64,000 bases of DNA from Asterias rubens (taxonomy: Eukaryota > Echinodermata > Asteroidea > Forcipulatida > Asteriidae): the NCBI RefSeq assembly GCF_902459465.1, contig NC_047075.1, positions 10,781,119-10,845,118 on the forward strand, in the 5' to 3' direction. Below are positions 22,516-32,959 of the stretch, one piece after another. Under the pieces are notes generated by a model, which saw only the letters and a list, made by a program, of their open reading frames with translations, searched no databases and was not told where the DNA came from. Each line of letters begins with the position of its first letter. Position 1 is the stretch's first letter. The translations under genes were made by a program, and so were the position numbers.

Positions 22516-23257
22516 TTAGTTACCGTTGAACGCAAAGGGTCCACCATCTCTGTGTCGCCATTTCCCCGCAAAGAACCTCAGCTTCGTCCCCTGGTCGTAT
22601 AGTGCTTTCACCTTCACTTTCCACTTCCACTTTTCCTTTCGATCGGCTGCCGTCAGGTCGTTGAGTATGTACATAGGCGAGTCTGTTAAGGCGGTACGGT
22701 GGGACTTCATGATTTTTACCTTGCTTTGGTATGATAACATCTTTACGAGTATGTGGGCCGGTTTACCGTACTTCTCTCTACCGTCTCGGTGGGCTCGTTC
22801 AATGCAGGGCTCGCCTTCAAAGTCAAACTTGTCTTCCCGGATGGTTTTGACTATCTCCATACAGTTCTCATTTGTAGATTCCTCCACACCAATCAATCTG
22901 AAATTGTTACGCCAGGAGAAGCGTTCTTGTTTGTTTATGTCGGCCTGCTGTTGAGCTAGCTGGTTCTGGACAGCAGAGAGGTCTGTTTGTAGCTGGTCTA
23001 CAGTGTCCTCTAAAATATCTTTAGCTTTTTCCAGCTCCGTTAATCCGCTCACTGTTATACTCTATCGAGGCCCCGAGTTTCTCCTCTAGCTGCATTTGCC
23101 CGTTTAGTAGCTATGTAAGAGTGGCTCTTACAAACGCCTCAAAATCTTCATGTTGGTTGGCTGTTGCTCCTTCTTCGGGGCTCGCGGCTTCATCACCAGA
23201 GGCTGCGGGGCGAGAGACCCTACCGACCGAGTGGCCTCCTAGTCGCTTGGGACCCAT
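22516..23257 (-). pseudogene. L1-A ORF1 (nucleic-acid-binding chaperone type)
   Basis: From ATG at 23257 (MGPKRLGG) the frame is open for 48 codons to a TAG at 23111-23113. A frame change near 23052 leads into an open block of 178 codons. That block has a heptad-rich helix (ELEKAKDILEDTVDQLQTDL) and then the L1 ORF1 core: NNFRLIGVEE, CIERAHRDG, KPAHILVKM and YDQGTKLRFF. In L1 elements this protein trimerises through the coiled coil and coats the RNA. One nonsense change and one frameshift disable it. Confidence 0.85.
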
Positions 23258-23344
23258 TGCGTTTAGACTGCACGGTTTGTATGTGTTCAGTGAAGCAAGT
23301 GGAGCTCCCCGAAAACACGTCCACCTCTCACGGGGTCATTGTTG

Positions 23345-23670
23345 CAATCTCAATAATAATAACAATAACAACAACAATAACAAGAACAAGAAGAAGAACA
23401 AGAACAAGAACTAGAAGAAGAACAAGAACAAGAACGAGAACGAGAACGAGAACGAGAACGAGAACGAGAACGAGAACGAGAACGAGAATGAGAACGAGAA
23501 CGAGAACAGAACAGGAACAGGAACAGGAACAGGAACAGGAACAGGAACAGGAACAGGAACAGGAACAGGAACAGGAACAGAAACAGGAACAGGAACAGGA
23601 ACAGGAACAGGAACAGGGACAGGAACAGGAACAGGAACAGGAACAGGAACAGGAACAGGAACAACTAGAG
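23345..23670. repeat. Compound microsatellite (AAT/AAC, AAGAAC, GAGAAC, AGGAAC)
   Basis: Successive blocks change one base at a time: AATAAC-type triplets, AAGAACAAG, then about ten GAGAAC units, then about twenty-five AGGAAC units. Long open frames across it on both strands are artefacts of the 6-bp period. Confidence 0.95.
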
Positions 23671-23769
23671 GTACATGTACAGTTTTTGTTTACTACAAAA
23701 ACAAGGTGTTCGTGGTGAGTGAGTGAATGAATTGGTGACAACATTTTACCTCATCAATCCAATGACTGG

Positions 23770-24500
23770 TTAAGGAGTTATGATTTGTTTACAAATTAAA
23801 CACCAACTTCCGGTTTGCATCGGATGAATGGTCAAATGGGGGTTACTTTTTATGTAGCGCGTGATAAGTTTATTAAGACCTTGGAAATGATGGATGGGTT
23901 GTAAAAATCCAATATTTGGTTTAGAAGTTATGTTTTTTCCTAATATAAAGTTTCAACTTCCGTTTTGAACCGGAAGGTACTGTCAAATGAGGTGACACTT
24001 GGTAGCGTTGGTGATGTCTTTTGAGTTCTTTCTTTTGACGTACAGATGATAAAAATCAAATCATGTGGTTTAGGATTTTTTTTTATTTTTCAAACATTAT
24101 ATATCAATTTCCAACTTTAACGGGAAGTCAAGGTCAAACAGGGTCGCATATAGTATAGCACGTGATAAGTCTATTAAGACCTTTCAGATGATGCATAGAT
24201 TTTGTTATTTCTGTGCAAAAGATAGAGCGGGATTGCTGTTTTACAATCTGAAACAAAAATCACGTTGAAATGATCAGTAGTTTTAAAAACATGAATACGA
24301 TAAGATTTTATGAAATTTTCAAATTTTGTTTTACACTAGAAGTATTAAAAATATTTTACGTGTTCTGTGAAGCATTTGTCCAACTTTTAATGATCTATCC
24401 GATGATGTGTAGATTGTCAAAATCCGAATCATAGTTTTTGAGTTATGATTTTTACAAATATTAAACTTTGATCTAACGTAATTCAATTCCCGATGTATCA
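23770..24500. repeat. Diverged tandem repeat, about 150-170 bp unit
   Basis: Phrases such as CAACTTCCGGTTTG, GCGTGATAAGTTTATTAAGACC and a GTTATGTTTTT ending recur at about 23800, 23948, 24110 and 24400 with heavy divergence. The rest, to 25270, has an imperfect inverted pair (24970-25030 with 25195-25262) and no gene. Confidence 0.5.
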
Positions 24501-25274
24501 TAATGACGTAATAAAGTATGTGTTGTCTTGATAGTGAGGTTCAACTATCTGTAGAGTTTCAACATTCCATTCAATCTCAATCTTGAGTTATTCCGTAGAA
24601 AAGCTCGAAAGTTGTTTTTTGACGAAAAAAAAAAAAAAACGAAGGTGAACTTCGACCCAGGGTAACGACCCCGATGCTAAGGTCGTACGATTTTGGCGTT
24701 AACTTTTCAATTGTTGCCCAAGTCTTGGTCTATCAGATGCGAAAACTTTGAACATCATAGCTTTCATGTTCGTTGAGATACAGCAAAACGAAAATGGTCC
24801 CCTTTCAACTTTAAAAACCTTGTAATTTGACACCTAATGACATCATCATGACGTAATGAAAACATTGCCGTCTTCGTATTGAGGTTCAATTGTCTGGTGA
24901 GTTTCAAGGTTCAGTTTGGCTTGAATTAACCAATAATGGTGGCCAGAATATCTGACATCAAACTTCCAGGTTCGAGTGGGCACAAAAAGTCGACCCGTGG
25001 TTGACTACTGACCACCAACGGACATGTGCAGTGACGCACTCACTCGAACGACTCATTTAGAAGAATAGTCAACCTTCCGCTTTTTCGCTACAGTGTCACT
25101 GGTTCCCTTCTACACTTTACACAGGTTAGAATGAAACGTGCTGTTGGGACAAGTGAAGAAACCATGAACTCGAGTCTGAGTCCAATTGGACGACCACACA
25201 GTAGTCGTCAATGGTCGACCAATGGGTTCGAGCGCAAATTTAGTTAACCATTCTGCACACTCGAACTTGCTCAA

Positions 25275-25545
25275 TATTATGTTAGCCAGAATATCTGACG
25301 TCATACTTCCAGGCTCGCAAATGACGTCACAGATTGGCATTGAGCCTACGTTAAAATCCTGACGGTCACATGGTAGCCTACAAATGTAGCGTTGATCCCG
25401 CATACATTTTTCAATCAAATTATACGTACAAGTATACTTATAAAACAACATTGAAATGATGTATATGTACAGCAATACATGGTATCCAATGATATCACTG
25501 GTTTTGTAAAACCAGTACATGTCTTCATCTTCGTAGCCTTGCTCA
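25275..25545. repeat. Dispersed repeat P, copy 1
   Basis: It shares ATCTGACGTCATACTTC, a downstream CAATCAAATTATACG and a terminal CAATGATATCACTGG with 28685-28830 and 29765-29990, and in part with 27940-28080. The unit is non-coding. The TGACGTCA palindrome inside it matches a CREB-type site, but its being in a repeat gives no evidence of regulation. Confidence 0.5.
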
Positions 25546-25867
25546 AGGCAGTAGAATTAATATTCACACTGTGCGTAAAATGTGTGTAACCACATCGCAC
25601 GACACGATGCCCCGTACACTATCCACATGCGTCGGCCGTCGCTAGCGGCCTCCGCATGCGGGTTGGTGGTACGAGTGCGGATGACTTGTGCACAGTAATT
25701 GTACGGTGAGCGTTGAGCGATGTGATATGGTGTATTTACGGTATGGTCGTGCGGTGTGAATACACAAAGTATGCACAGTGTATACTGATGGGTTTTTACG
25801 GCGTCTTTTCGGAGTGAGCAATGCGACTGCTTTGAGCAAGGCTATCATCCTCGCTGGGTAAAGAAAT

Positions 25868-25900
25868 GGGACCAGTCTAGATGTGAACTAGACTGGTCCC
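25868..25900. repeat. Perfect 13-bp hairpin
   Basis: GGGACCAGTCTAG at 25868-25880 is exactly complementary to 25888-25900 across a 7-nt loop. The right arm recurs alone near 28865-28878 in repeat DNA. Confidence 0.85.
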
Positions 25901-25963
25901 CTACCAATATGTAGACTAGTGGTTATATTCAATGACGAGAGGACTTGATGACAGGTCGTTAAT

Positions 25964-26804
25964 GCTACTCTCACACTTGTGCGAATATCTTGCGAATATG
26001 AATGTTTGAAATTCGCGATCAATTCTCCCTAAAAGTTGCGATTTGATAGTGAATACGTTCTATGTCGTCCTTAAACCTCTCCTCACCAATATCTAACGCA
26101 AAATACGCACGCTTTACCAACAGTACCAATGGCTTTCCAAACGCAAATCGATGGCGTTACCGTATTCACAACATTCGCTAAATGTATGAAAGCACTTCGT
26201 ATTGCTGCTCTCACAGAGCGGCGAATGTTATTACAAACATGAATATTTGAACTCGTTCAAAATAGCGGTTGGATAGTGACTAATTTCATCTCGGTCTCCC
26301 CCCTGGATCGTCCTCGGTCGGCCCTCTCCTTACCAATATATTACGAATATATTACGAATGCTTACCAACGCTTGCCAATGCCTTTACGAACGTTGCAAAC
26401 GCTTACGCATGCTTTACCAAAGTTACCAATGCTTACGAAAATCACGCCATATGACCGTCTTCGCAACATTCGCTGAAACTTACAAACCGGTTCGTAAATT
26501 GAGTGATTTTCATAAGGAGGTGGGGAATAATTTCTGAACGTTCCGAATTTGTTACCAATGCTTACGAAGACACAGCGAATGTTGCGAAGTTTGAGACTAT
26601 TGTCAAATATTTCCTTCCGATAGCATATTCGCTAGCATATTCGCCGTGTAAGAGCAGCATAAATTGACCGATCTTCGTAAGGAGGTGGAGAATGACTTGT
26701 GAACGTAGTGAATTTGAGGCGAATGTTGTGAAGTTTGAGCGATTGTTAAATATTTTTGTTCGTAAGCACATTCGCTAGCATAATCTCCCTAGTGTGAGAG
26801 TAGC
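25964..26804. mobile_element. Inverted-repeat element E, outer copy
   Basis: Left end GCTACTCTCACACT is mirrored exactly by AGTGTGAGAGTAGC at the right end. The body is rich in variants of GCGAATATT and TTACCAATGCTTACGAA. It contains a second copy of the same family, 26204-26659, and it abuts element D at 26808. Confidence 0.65.
26204..26659. mobile_element. Inverted-repeat element E, inner nested copy
   Basis: Ends GCTGCTCTCACA and TGTAAGAGCAGC are near-perfect inverted repeats and variants of the outer element's ends. Confidence 0.6.
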
Positions 26805-26807
26805 AAT

Positions 26808-27049
26808 AGGGTGCGTTCATTTAGCTTCCCTGGGGCGACTCGGTCTGCCCGGTACGTTCGAATAGTTTGACGGGGCTCACCCGGGTCAGCCCCCAGTGCC
26901 CTGCTTGTGGAGTGGGTCACTTGGGGGTGACCTGAGACGCATGCCGTCACCACGAGAGGGCGAGTCTGATCGTTCGATTAGCTCTTGTCAGGGGCTCACC
27001 CGAGTAAGCACTGCGGGGTCGACCCAGGGAAGCTTATCGAAAGCACCCT
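26808..27049. mobile_element. Inverted-repeat element D, copy 1
   Basis: Left end AGGGTGCGTTCATTTAGCTT and right end AAGCTTATCGAAAGCACCCT are inverted repeats. Inner parts contain CCCTGGG and GTCGACCCAGGG. A copy at 28974-29216 has its centre in the opposite orientation. The short TIRs and body are hAT-like in style; no 8-bp target duplication is evident. Confidence 0.65.
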
Positions 27050-27069
27050 TACATTGTATTGTCTGCTAT

Positions 27070-27165
27070 TACAAGTACCATGCATCTCCAGTACACACAC
27101 CATTCCGTGCATGAAACAGTCAGTGTGCGACAGTACATGCATGCAACGGTCGTAGGTAGCGCGTG
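27070..27165. repeat. Local duplication, partner of 30825-30915
   Basis: Both contain GCATCTCCAGTACACA and, about 60 bp later, ATGCAACGGTCGTAGGTAGC. The rest of 27166-27940 is non-coding, with C-rich and CA-rich patches. Confidence 0.6.
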
Positions 27166-28149
27166 GATGGTCATGCTCTACACCACATTGCGCAATTATT
27201 TCCCCGATGCTGTGTGAATGTACCATTCCAGGGGTGTTCAATATTTACACTAAAACGAATAGTTTATTTTGAGTGAAATCTTTGCAAACAATCGACAAAT
27301 ATTTAGACAAGACTATTTTGAAAATGCATTCATCCCTCCAACATCGGGCGCATTGCCAGGCAACAGCACCATAACGGTAATCAAAGTATAATAGTTATTG
27401 CTTTTAACGAAAATTTCGACACCCCCAAAACAGTGTCACAAAACGCGACGAAGGTGATAAATTGAACCTTTCTACCCCTGAAATTTTCAAGTTCTTGTTT
27501 AAATAAATAGTTTTCCAACATTGTGAAGTTAAAAAAAAATAACCCATTCTACCCAGTCGATTTTTATGAATTTCAAAACCGATAACTTCCGTTACGCATT
27601 ATCGGTTTCTTGTGTGAATCAGTCGACGTCCGGAGTTTGTGTGTGTTGGTACAGTACACCGAGCAGTCAGGGTGACAAACCGCGTACTGTACAGATCGCC
27701 CATGCGCACAAACTAAACTTCGCCTCAGAACGTACGTGGTATGACTGCATGAATGACTGCGTGATGTAAGGCATGCTCGTGAATGAGACGAGTATCAACG
27801 TTGATGGCGCCTCTTTCCCTCCCCCCCCCCACGCCTGGCAGGTCCAATGCAAGTGTACACACCTCGATACAACTCAAATATTGGGAACGATGGTGTGTGT
27901 ACGATCCCCGAAACCACAGTGTGGGTATTGGAACAAAAAGTTGCCTGAACGTCTGACGTCATTATTCGAGGCTCGTGAATAACGCCATATACCGGCATCA
28001 AAAACTGGGGTATGGTTTAACCTTTGCCCCATTCACTTCACATAGAGATACGCAGTCAAATTATATTGCGGACTTCTATGTCGCTGCATGTTTAGCACTG
28101 GATCTAGCGGCAGGGACCTATCTTTATCCTTGCACCCACTAGGAAAAAA

Positions 28150-28720
28150 GCAGCAAGCGGCGAATATATAAACAAGTAGTAAATATGTGAGAAGCCAATG
28201 TGCGAAATAAGACCAAACGGTACCATGCCAGCTATCGTGTACAGGGTTAGTACGATTTTTCTTTGGGGTTCAGTGAAGTGAGCTTCAATGTAAATTTATG
28301 TAATAGCGTGATACTGTCATTGCTAATGACTTTGGAATTAATCGGTTCGTTCATTTAATTCCAGGTAAAAAGCCGTCATAAGCTAATTTTTGTCAATCCT
28401 ACACAAACACAACCACCATTAAATTTGCCCGTACCTGAGGTACCTATTGTTTCCTAATGACTCGCACTTGGACCAGAATTAATTTGTTATCCAACGGCAT
28501 CATTCATGAAAAGTACGATAACTCTACGTTCAAATATCAAGCCTATGTATATTTTGAAATGAATATAAACCACGTTTCTTGTAATTTACTGCAAGAGTCT
28601 CGGAAACGTAACATCTTTTTGCCAAATTAGGTCGATAGAGATTGGTAGACCATGAAGGTATTTGAACCATGATGAAGTGAGCAAATTGTTAAGCCAAACA
28701 TCTGACGTCACACTTCGATG
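28150..28720. repeat. Dispersed repeat F, copy 1
   Basis: It shares long diverged blocks with 38935-39220 and 40490-41440, including TAGCGTGATACTGTCA, TAATCGGTTCGTTCATTT and GACCAGAATTAATTTGTTAT. The same right-hand part appears at 30000-30110. It could be a long non-autonomous element or a segmental duplication; no coding signal here. Confidence 0.6.
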
Positions 28721-28830
28721 TCCGTAGGTTACGCCAGAGATTGGATAGTCTACATGAACATCAGTATGTGTATGTACATGTACAGTGTTGTACCTAATGA
28801 TGTCACTGGTTATGTAATGTGCAGCGACAA
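28685..28830. repeat. Dispersed repeat P, copy 2
   Basis: Matches repeat P at 25275-25545, including CATCTGACGTCA and TAATGATGTCACTGGTT. It is followed by GACTGGTCCCCTA, which also follows copy 1 after a longer gap. Confidence 0.5.
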
Positions 28831-28973
28831 CAATAAAGACACGGAACCAGCTTAGGCGTAAATTAGACTGGTCCCCTAGGCAGACTAATGGTCGCATTCA
28901 AAGACGAGGTAAGGTGCAAGACATCCCGTGTTTCTTAACAATGCGCGTCAAACAACCCAATATAGGGTGCGTT

Positions 28974-29216
28974 TGCTTAGCTTCCCATAGTCGACCCCGC
29001 GGTACTAACTCGGGTGAGCCCCTGACAAGAGCTAACTGAACGATCACACTCGCCCTCTCGTGGTGACGTCATGCACATGGGGCCAGCCCCAAGTGACCCT
29101 ATCCACAATCAAGGCACTCTGGGCTGATCCGGGTGAGCCCCTGGAATGATGTCAAAGCTTTTCGAACGTACCGGGGGCAGACCGGGGTCGACCCAGGGAA
29201 GCTATTTGAACGCACC
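28974..29216. mobile_element. Inverted-repeat element D, copy 2
   Basis: Begins AGGGTGCGTTTGCTTAGCTT and ends AAGCTATTTGAACGCACC, with GTCGACCCAGGG next to the right end. Internal sequence matches the reverse complement of copy 1. Confidence 0.65.
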
Positions 29217-29284
29217 AAAATAACTTACGGAACAATGATAAATCTTTACATGCTTGATAATGTTTGTCAACATCGGGACGAAAC

Positions 29285-29671
29285 TTAAAGGCAGTGGACA
29301 CTTTTGATAATTACTCAAAATAATTATTAACGTAAAACCTTGTTAAGTAACAAATTATGAGGAGAGGTTGATAGTATAAAACATTATGAGAAACGGCTTT
29401 CTCTGAAGTGACGTGGTTTTCGAAAAAGAAGAAATTTTCCACGAATTTGATTTCGAGACCTCAGATTTTGAATTTGAGGTCTCGAAATCAAGCATCTAAA
29501 AGCACAACAAATTCGTGTGACAAGAGTGTTTTTTTAGTTCATTATTTTCTCGCAACTTCGACGACCAATTGAGCTCAAATTTTACCAGGTTTGTTACTTT
29601 ATGCATATGTTGAGATACCCCAAGCGAGAAGACTAGTCTTCGACAATTACTAAAAGTGTCCAGTGTCTTTA
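29285..29671 (+). mobile_element. Repeat family A, copy 1 (full length)
   Basis: A 387-bp element with ends TTAAAGGCAGTGGACACTTT and AGTGTCCAGTGTCTTTA. It has an internal perfect 15-bp hairpin (29449-29463 with 29475-29489). The body is shared with at least seven other sites in the window in both orientations. It has no coding capacity, so it is a non-autonomous inverted-repeat element. Confidence 0.8.
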
Positions 29672-29764
29672 CCGCGTGGTGGATCGGAGCGAGTCCGACC
29701 AATAGCCAATCGGTAGTTTGTTATCGTACATAACCATTTCGGCCCTTGAACTATGAAGGCAAGA

Positions 29765-29990
29765 CTGCCATCTAGCTTGAACATCTGACGTCATACTCTA
29801 TAGCTCGAGAATCACGCCATTATAGTTGCCTCGAGCCTAGGTCAACATATTGACGATGATGTACCATTCATCTTGCATTCATTCCGCAGTCAAATTATAC
29901 GAACACGTTTGCTTATAAAAAAATACAATTATACGAATGTACATGTATTGTAATACATATCCGTTGTATACAATGATATATTTTACAATT
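29765..29990. repeat. Dispersed repeat P, copy 3
   Basis: Shares ACATCTGACGTCATACT, AGTCAAATTATACGAACA and ATACAATGATAT with the other P copies. A right-hand fragment of repeat F follows at 30000-30110. Confidence 0.5.
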
Positions 29991-30251
29991 TAAACTTAGT
30001 TTATGGTAAGTTACTGTTTGAGTCTTGAAAACTAGACATCTTTTCAGCAAACTTTAGCGACATGAATTGGACAATACTTCAAAGGTAATTGGACCATGAT
30101 CTAGTACCAGAAGTAGACTACGTATACCCTGCGTTGGTATTCAATAGACTGGTGAGTCTCTCTTCATGACACCTCTGAGCCATCAGCTAATAGTAAATAA
30201 ATATGGGTGCATTTTTTTTTCCACAACTCAATATTAATGGTTGAATTATCG

Positions 30252-30613
30252 TTAAAGGGCACTAGACACCTTTTGGTGATAATTGTCAATATCAGTCTTC
30301 TCACTTGGTGTATCTTAACATAATGCATAAAATGACAAACCTGTGAAAATTTGAACTCAATTAGTCGTCGAAGTTGTGAGGGAATAAATGAAGAAAAAAC
30401 ACCCTTGTCACACGAACTTGTGTTCTTTCAGATGCTTAATTTTTGGACCTCAAATTCTAATTCTGAGGTCTCGAAAACTATGTTATTTCAGAGGGAGCCG
30501 TTTCTCAAAATGTTTTATGCTATCAACAGCTCTCCATTGCTGGTTACAGAACACGTTTTTATACTAACAAATATTTTTAGTAATTACCAATAGTGTCCGT
30601 GCAGTGCCTTTAA
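30252..30613 (-). mobile_element. Repeat family A, copy 2 (full length)
   Basis: Reverse-orientation copy with ends TTAAAGGGCACTAGACACC and GTGTCCGTGCAGTGCCTTTAA. The internal hairpin region is partly deleted. Confidence 0.75.
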
Positions 30614-31532
30614 AACCAAAATGTCAATATTAAAGTGCAATTAATAAACAAATTTAGGAAACTTGTAAAAATGAAGATATCAAGCTCAATATCCTTTCGC
30701 TTCGGGCAGCCGAGAGATCTAGTGGCTACTATTAAGATTCAAAGGTTTGTCAGTTCCCTAAAGCAAAGACTCGATGAGTCGGTTGTCAGTGTACACTTGT
30801 CTGCTGCGCTGCTTATTGCAGGCGCCGGGCATCTCCAGTACACAAATACTGCTGTTCACGGAACAGTCACCATGCGATTAACACACATGCAACGGTCGTA
30901 GGTAGCGCGTGGCATGGCCAAGGCTTGAGCTCACAGCCGAATAAATATATTATGATGACTACTACAAAGTATTATAACTATATGCACACGTTTTATAAAA
31001 AAATGAGCCTCTTCATCGTCACAAATTGTATGCACACAATTTGTCAACAAAGTATGTCTTCACACACAAAATTAAGATAGGAAAAGGTATACTTTGTATG
31101 TTGCTTTGTCTATGAAAATGATGTACACAAAATTGTGACACCTGTTAACAGTGCGGTATAAGGTTAAATGGTTTCGGTACTTTTTGTAGGACACAAACCA
31201 ACATTTCCACATAGAAACACGGTTTGAAGATACCGATAGTAGAAAGCTTTACTTGAAATATTATTTCATGAGGTGGTTTAGTTTTTGAGAAATGAGCAAA
31301 CAATGTCATACACAATAAAATTGTCTTTGTGAGACGAAAATTATTTCAGCATGTACAACGTATGTCACTTCTAGTATTTAAATAAGGCTTTTCTAATCCA
31401 CCTAGCTTGCCTCGCGAAAATAAAAATCATTTGCTCATCAAATTAACAACTTCTTGGCCAAACAGTGGCCCAGATTGCACGACAAAGCATCCCTAGGACC
31501 TGGAATCTGTTGGGGCCCTCAGTCCACTGTTT
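30614..31532. other. Non-coding spacer
   Basis: Apart from the duplicated stretch at 30825-30915, I see only AT-rich sequence with short repeats of CACAAAATTGT type near 31020-31140. Confidence 0.4.
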
Positions 31533-31684
31533 ATAGATGGAATGCAATACGCGTCAACGACCGCCATCTTTGAAGATTTAAATAGGGGAAAGTGCACGCG
31601 CAGCACGTATACGCGTGCCCTTTTCCCTTGTTAATACATCAAAGATGGCAGTTGATGACGCCTATTGCGATCCATCATATATGG
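31533..31684. mobile_element. Fold-back element with about 75-bp arms
   Basis: The sequence from 31533 (TAGATGGAATGCAATACGCG) is an imperfect reverse complement of the sequence up to 31684, meeting at a short centre near 31605. Shared landmarks are GCCATCTTTGA/TCAAAGATGGC and GGGGAAA/TTTTCCC. It is a MITE-like fold-back, directly next to element H. Confidence 0.7.
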
Positions 31685-31685
31685 A

Positions 31686-31920
31686 TGTTTAGCTGCACGT
31701 TCCGCGTGAACGTGAACGTGAACGTCAGAAAATGTGTCGTTAAAATCTCACGTTTTAATTATACCTGAAATAACCACTTTTCACGTCAGGTAAGATTTGC
31801 GCGCAGACGCCATACGTGAGCATGCACAAAGCCCAGACGTGGCGACGTCACCCAGAAGTACCACAATATTTTGACGTTCACGTTCACTTTTTTTTTGCTG
31901 CGTAACGTGAAGCTAAACCT
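31686..31920. mobile_element. Inverted-repeat element H, copy 1
   Basis: Left end GTTTAGCTGCACGTTCCGCG, then GTGAACGTGAACGTCAGAA. The right end has TTGACGTTCACGTTCAC and GCGTAACGTGAAGCTAAAC. The termini are inverted repeats of about 45 bp and the same family lies at 48647-48878. Confidence 0.75.
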
Positions 31921-32400
31921 GGGCAGCAGAAATATCGGCAAGTACAATCTCTTGAATAATGTCTTTTGCAATTCAAGTGCAAATCATTTTGTTCATACAC
32001 CACTAATAGTAAATCCCGCCCAAAAGAGACTTATGTGCCAAATAGTATCATAGTATCTTTCATAGCGACCCACGTGGACCCGCAACCCACACCGTTGTGC
32101 TCTGCGCATGCGCCATTTGTCTATGCAAAAAACACACCGTCTCCCCCCCCCCAACCTCCCTCCCCCCACCCCCGAAATTGTGTACATGAACATGTAACAC
32201 GCAAAGTGTATATAATTGCTGTGGGTAGATTTAATCACTCAGTGCAGGGAAGGAAGCTGTCGATTAACACTGATCAAAATCTCGCTTCAGTTTTAGATCG
32301 CTGTCTGCATCTGTTGGTAAAATTGCTACTTTGTTTCAAAAGGATTCAAGAAATCTGACTGTCTCTGGTGATACAGGGAGTTTTCGTCAGTGGAGAGGAC

Positions 32401-32434
32401 ATGATGGGTCCATTTCTCTTTCTTGTTCTTGGAG
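32401..32434 (+). CDS. Candidate signal-peptide first exon
   Basis: ATG at 32401 begins MMGPFLFLVLG and runs straight into a gtaagt donor at 32435, phase 1. This is the usual layout of a first exon of a secreted protein. No later exon was found, so the protein is unknown and the call is tentative. Confidence 0.3.
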
Positions 32435-32735
32435 GTAAGTGCAAAGTTTTTGTTTTCCCTCTGCATATCAGTCTAGATAATCATTTTGTAACTGTTGCAG
32501 CCTGTTCCGTCATCTAAAATCAGTTCAATTTACCCTAAATATTGGTCGTAATCTAAAACTGAAATAGGTCTATGTCTCATGAGTAACAGTTTAAATGCCC
32601 TGTGTTGACAGTCACCAAATAATAATTTCCGTTATTGTTCAACGATTCAAAAATGTTCCCTTTTTATTTGATGTTTTATTCTGAAAACAAATGTCTACCA
32701 TATTGCAAAGCAGGCTATATTACATAACAACTTGT

Positions 32736-32955
32736 TTTAGTTGCCAGTAGGGTAGTGCATATTCGCCAAGCTAATACTTTACGATGTTTTAAGTCCTTGT
32801 TCAAAACTCATTTGTTTAAAGCTTCTTTTTTTGTAATTTGCCTATTTGTATCTTGTATCTTTCTCTAATTGTTTATTTTATTGTTTCTTTAATGCGCTAA
32901 GAGGTTTTTGCATTAGGCGCTTTACAAAGTCTTATTATTGTTATTATTAATTTTT
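32736..32955 (+). mobile_element. CR1-type LINE 3' end
   Basis: Encodes a degenerate C-terminal RT tail (TLRCFKSLFKTHLFK). It is followed by GCGCTAAGAGG and GGCGCTTTACAAAGTCTTAT with an ATTATTGTTATTATTAA tail. This is the 3' terminus style of CR1/L2 LINEs, 5'-truncated to about 220 bp. L1-B lies directly after the tail, and more ATT repeats lie on the far side of L1-B. Confidence 0.7.
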
Positions 32956-32959
32956 TTTC

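Larger units (their letters stand above)
16900..23345 (-). mobile_element. L1-A: full-length L1/Tx1-type LINE, inactivated
   Basis: A minus-strand non-LTR retrotransposon with all expected parts in order. These are ORF1 (22516-23257), AP endonuclease (about 21002-21880), RT (about 19530-20640), a C-terminal domain with a CX2C zinc-knuckle-like motif (17197-18533) and a 3' end at a TAATAATAATAATAATAAC tract (16900-16925). The 5' end abuts a CAATAATAATAACAATAAC tract at 23348. ORF2 is broken by frameshifts and stops, a 148-bp nested insertion and a 330-bp internal tandem expansion. Clade call is from RT motifs (RGCRQGDGLSP, SQYADDT, ALGIDFS). Confidence 0.88.

Noticed and set aside
23164..23718. 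Long open frames encoding RTRT and EQEQ repeats
   Set aside because: They are by-products of a 6-bp microsatellite, and open frames occur on both strands.
25275..25345. TGACGTCA sites as CREB-regulated promoters
   Set aside because: The sites lie in a dispersed repeat copied several times, with no adjacent gene start.
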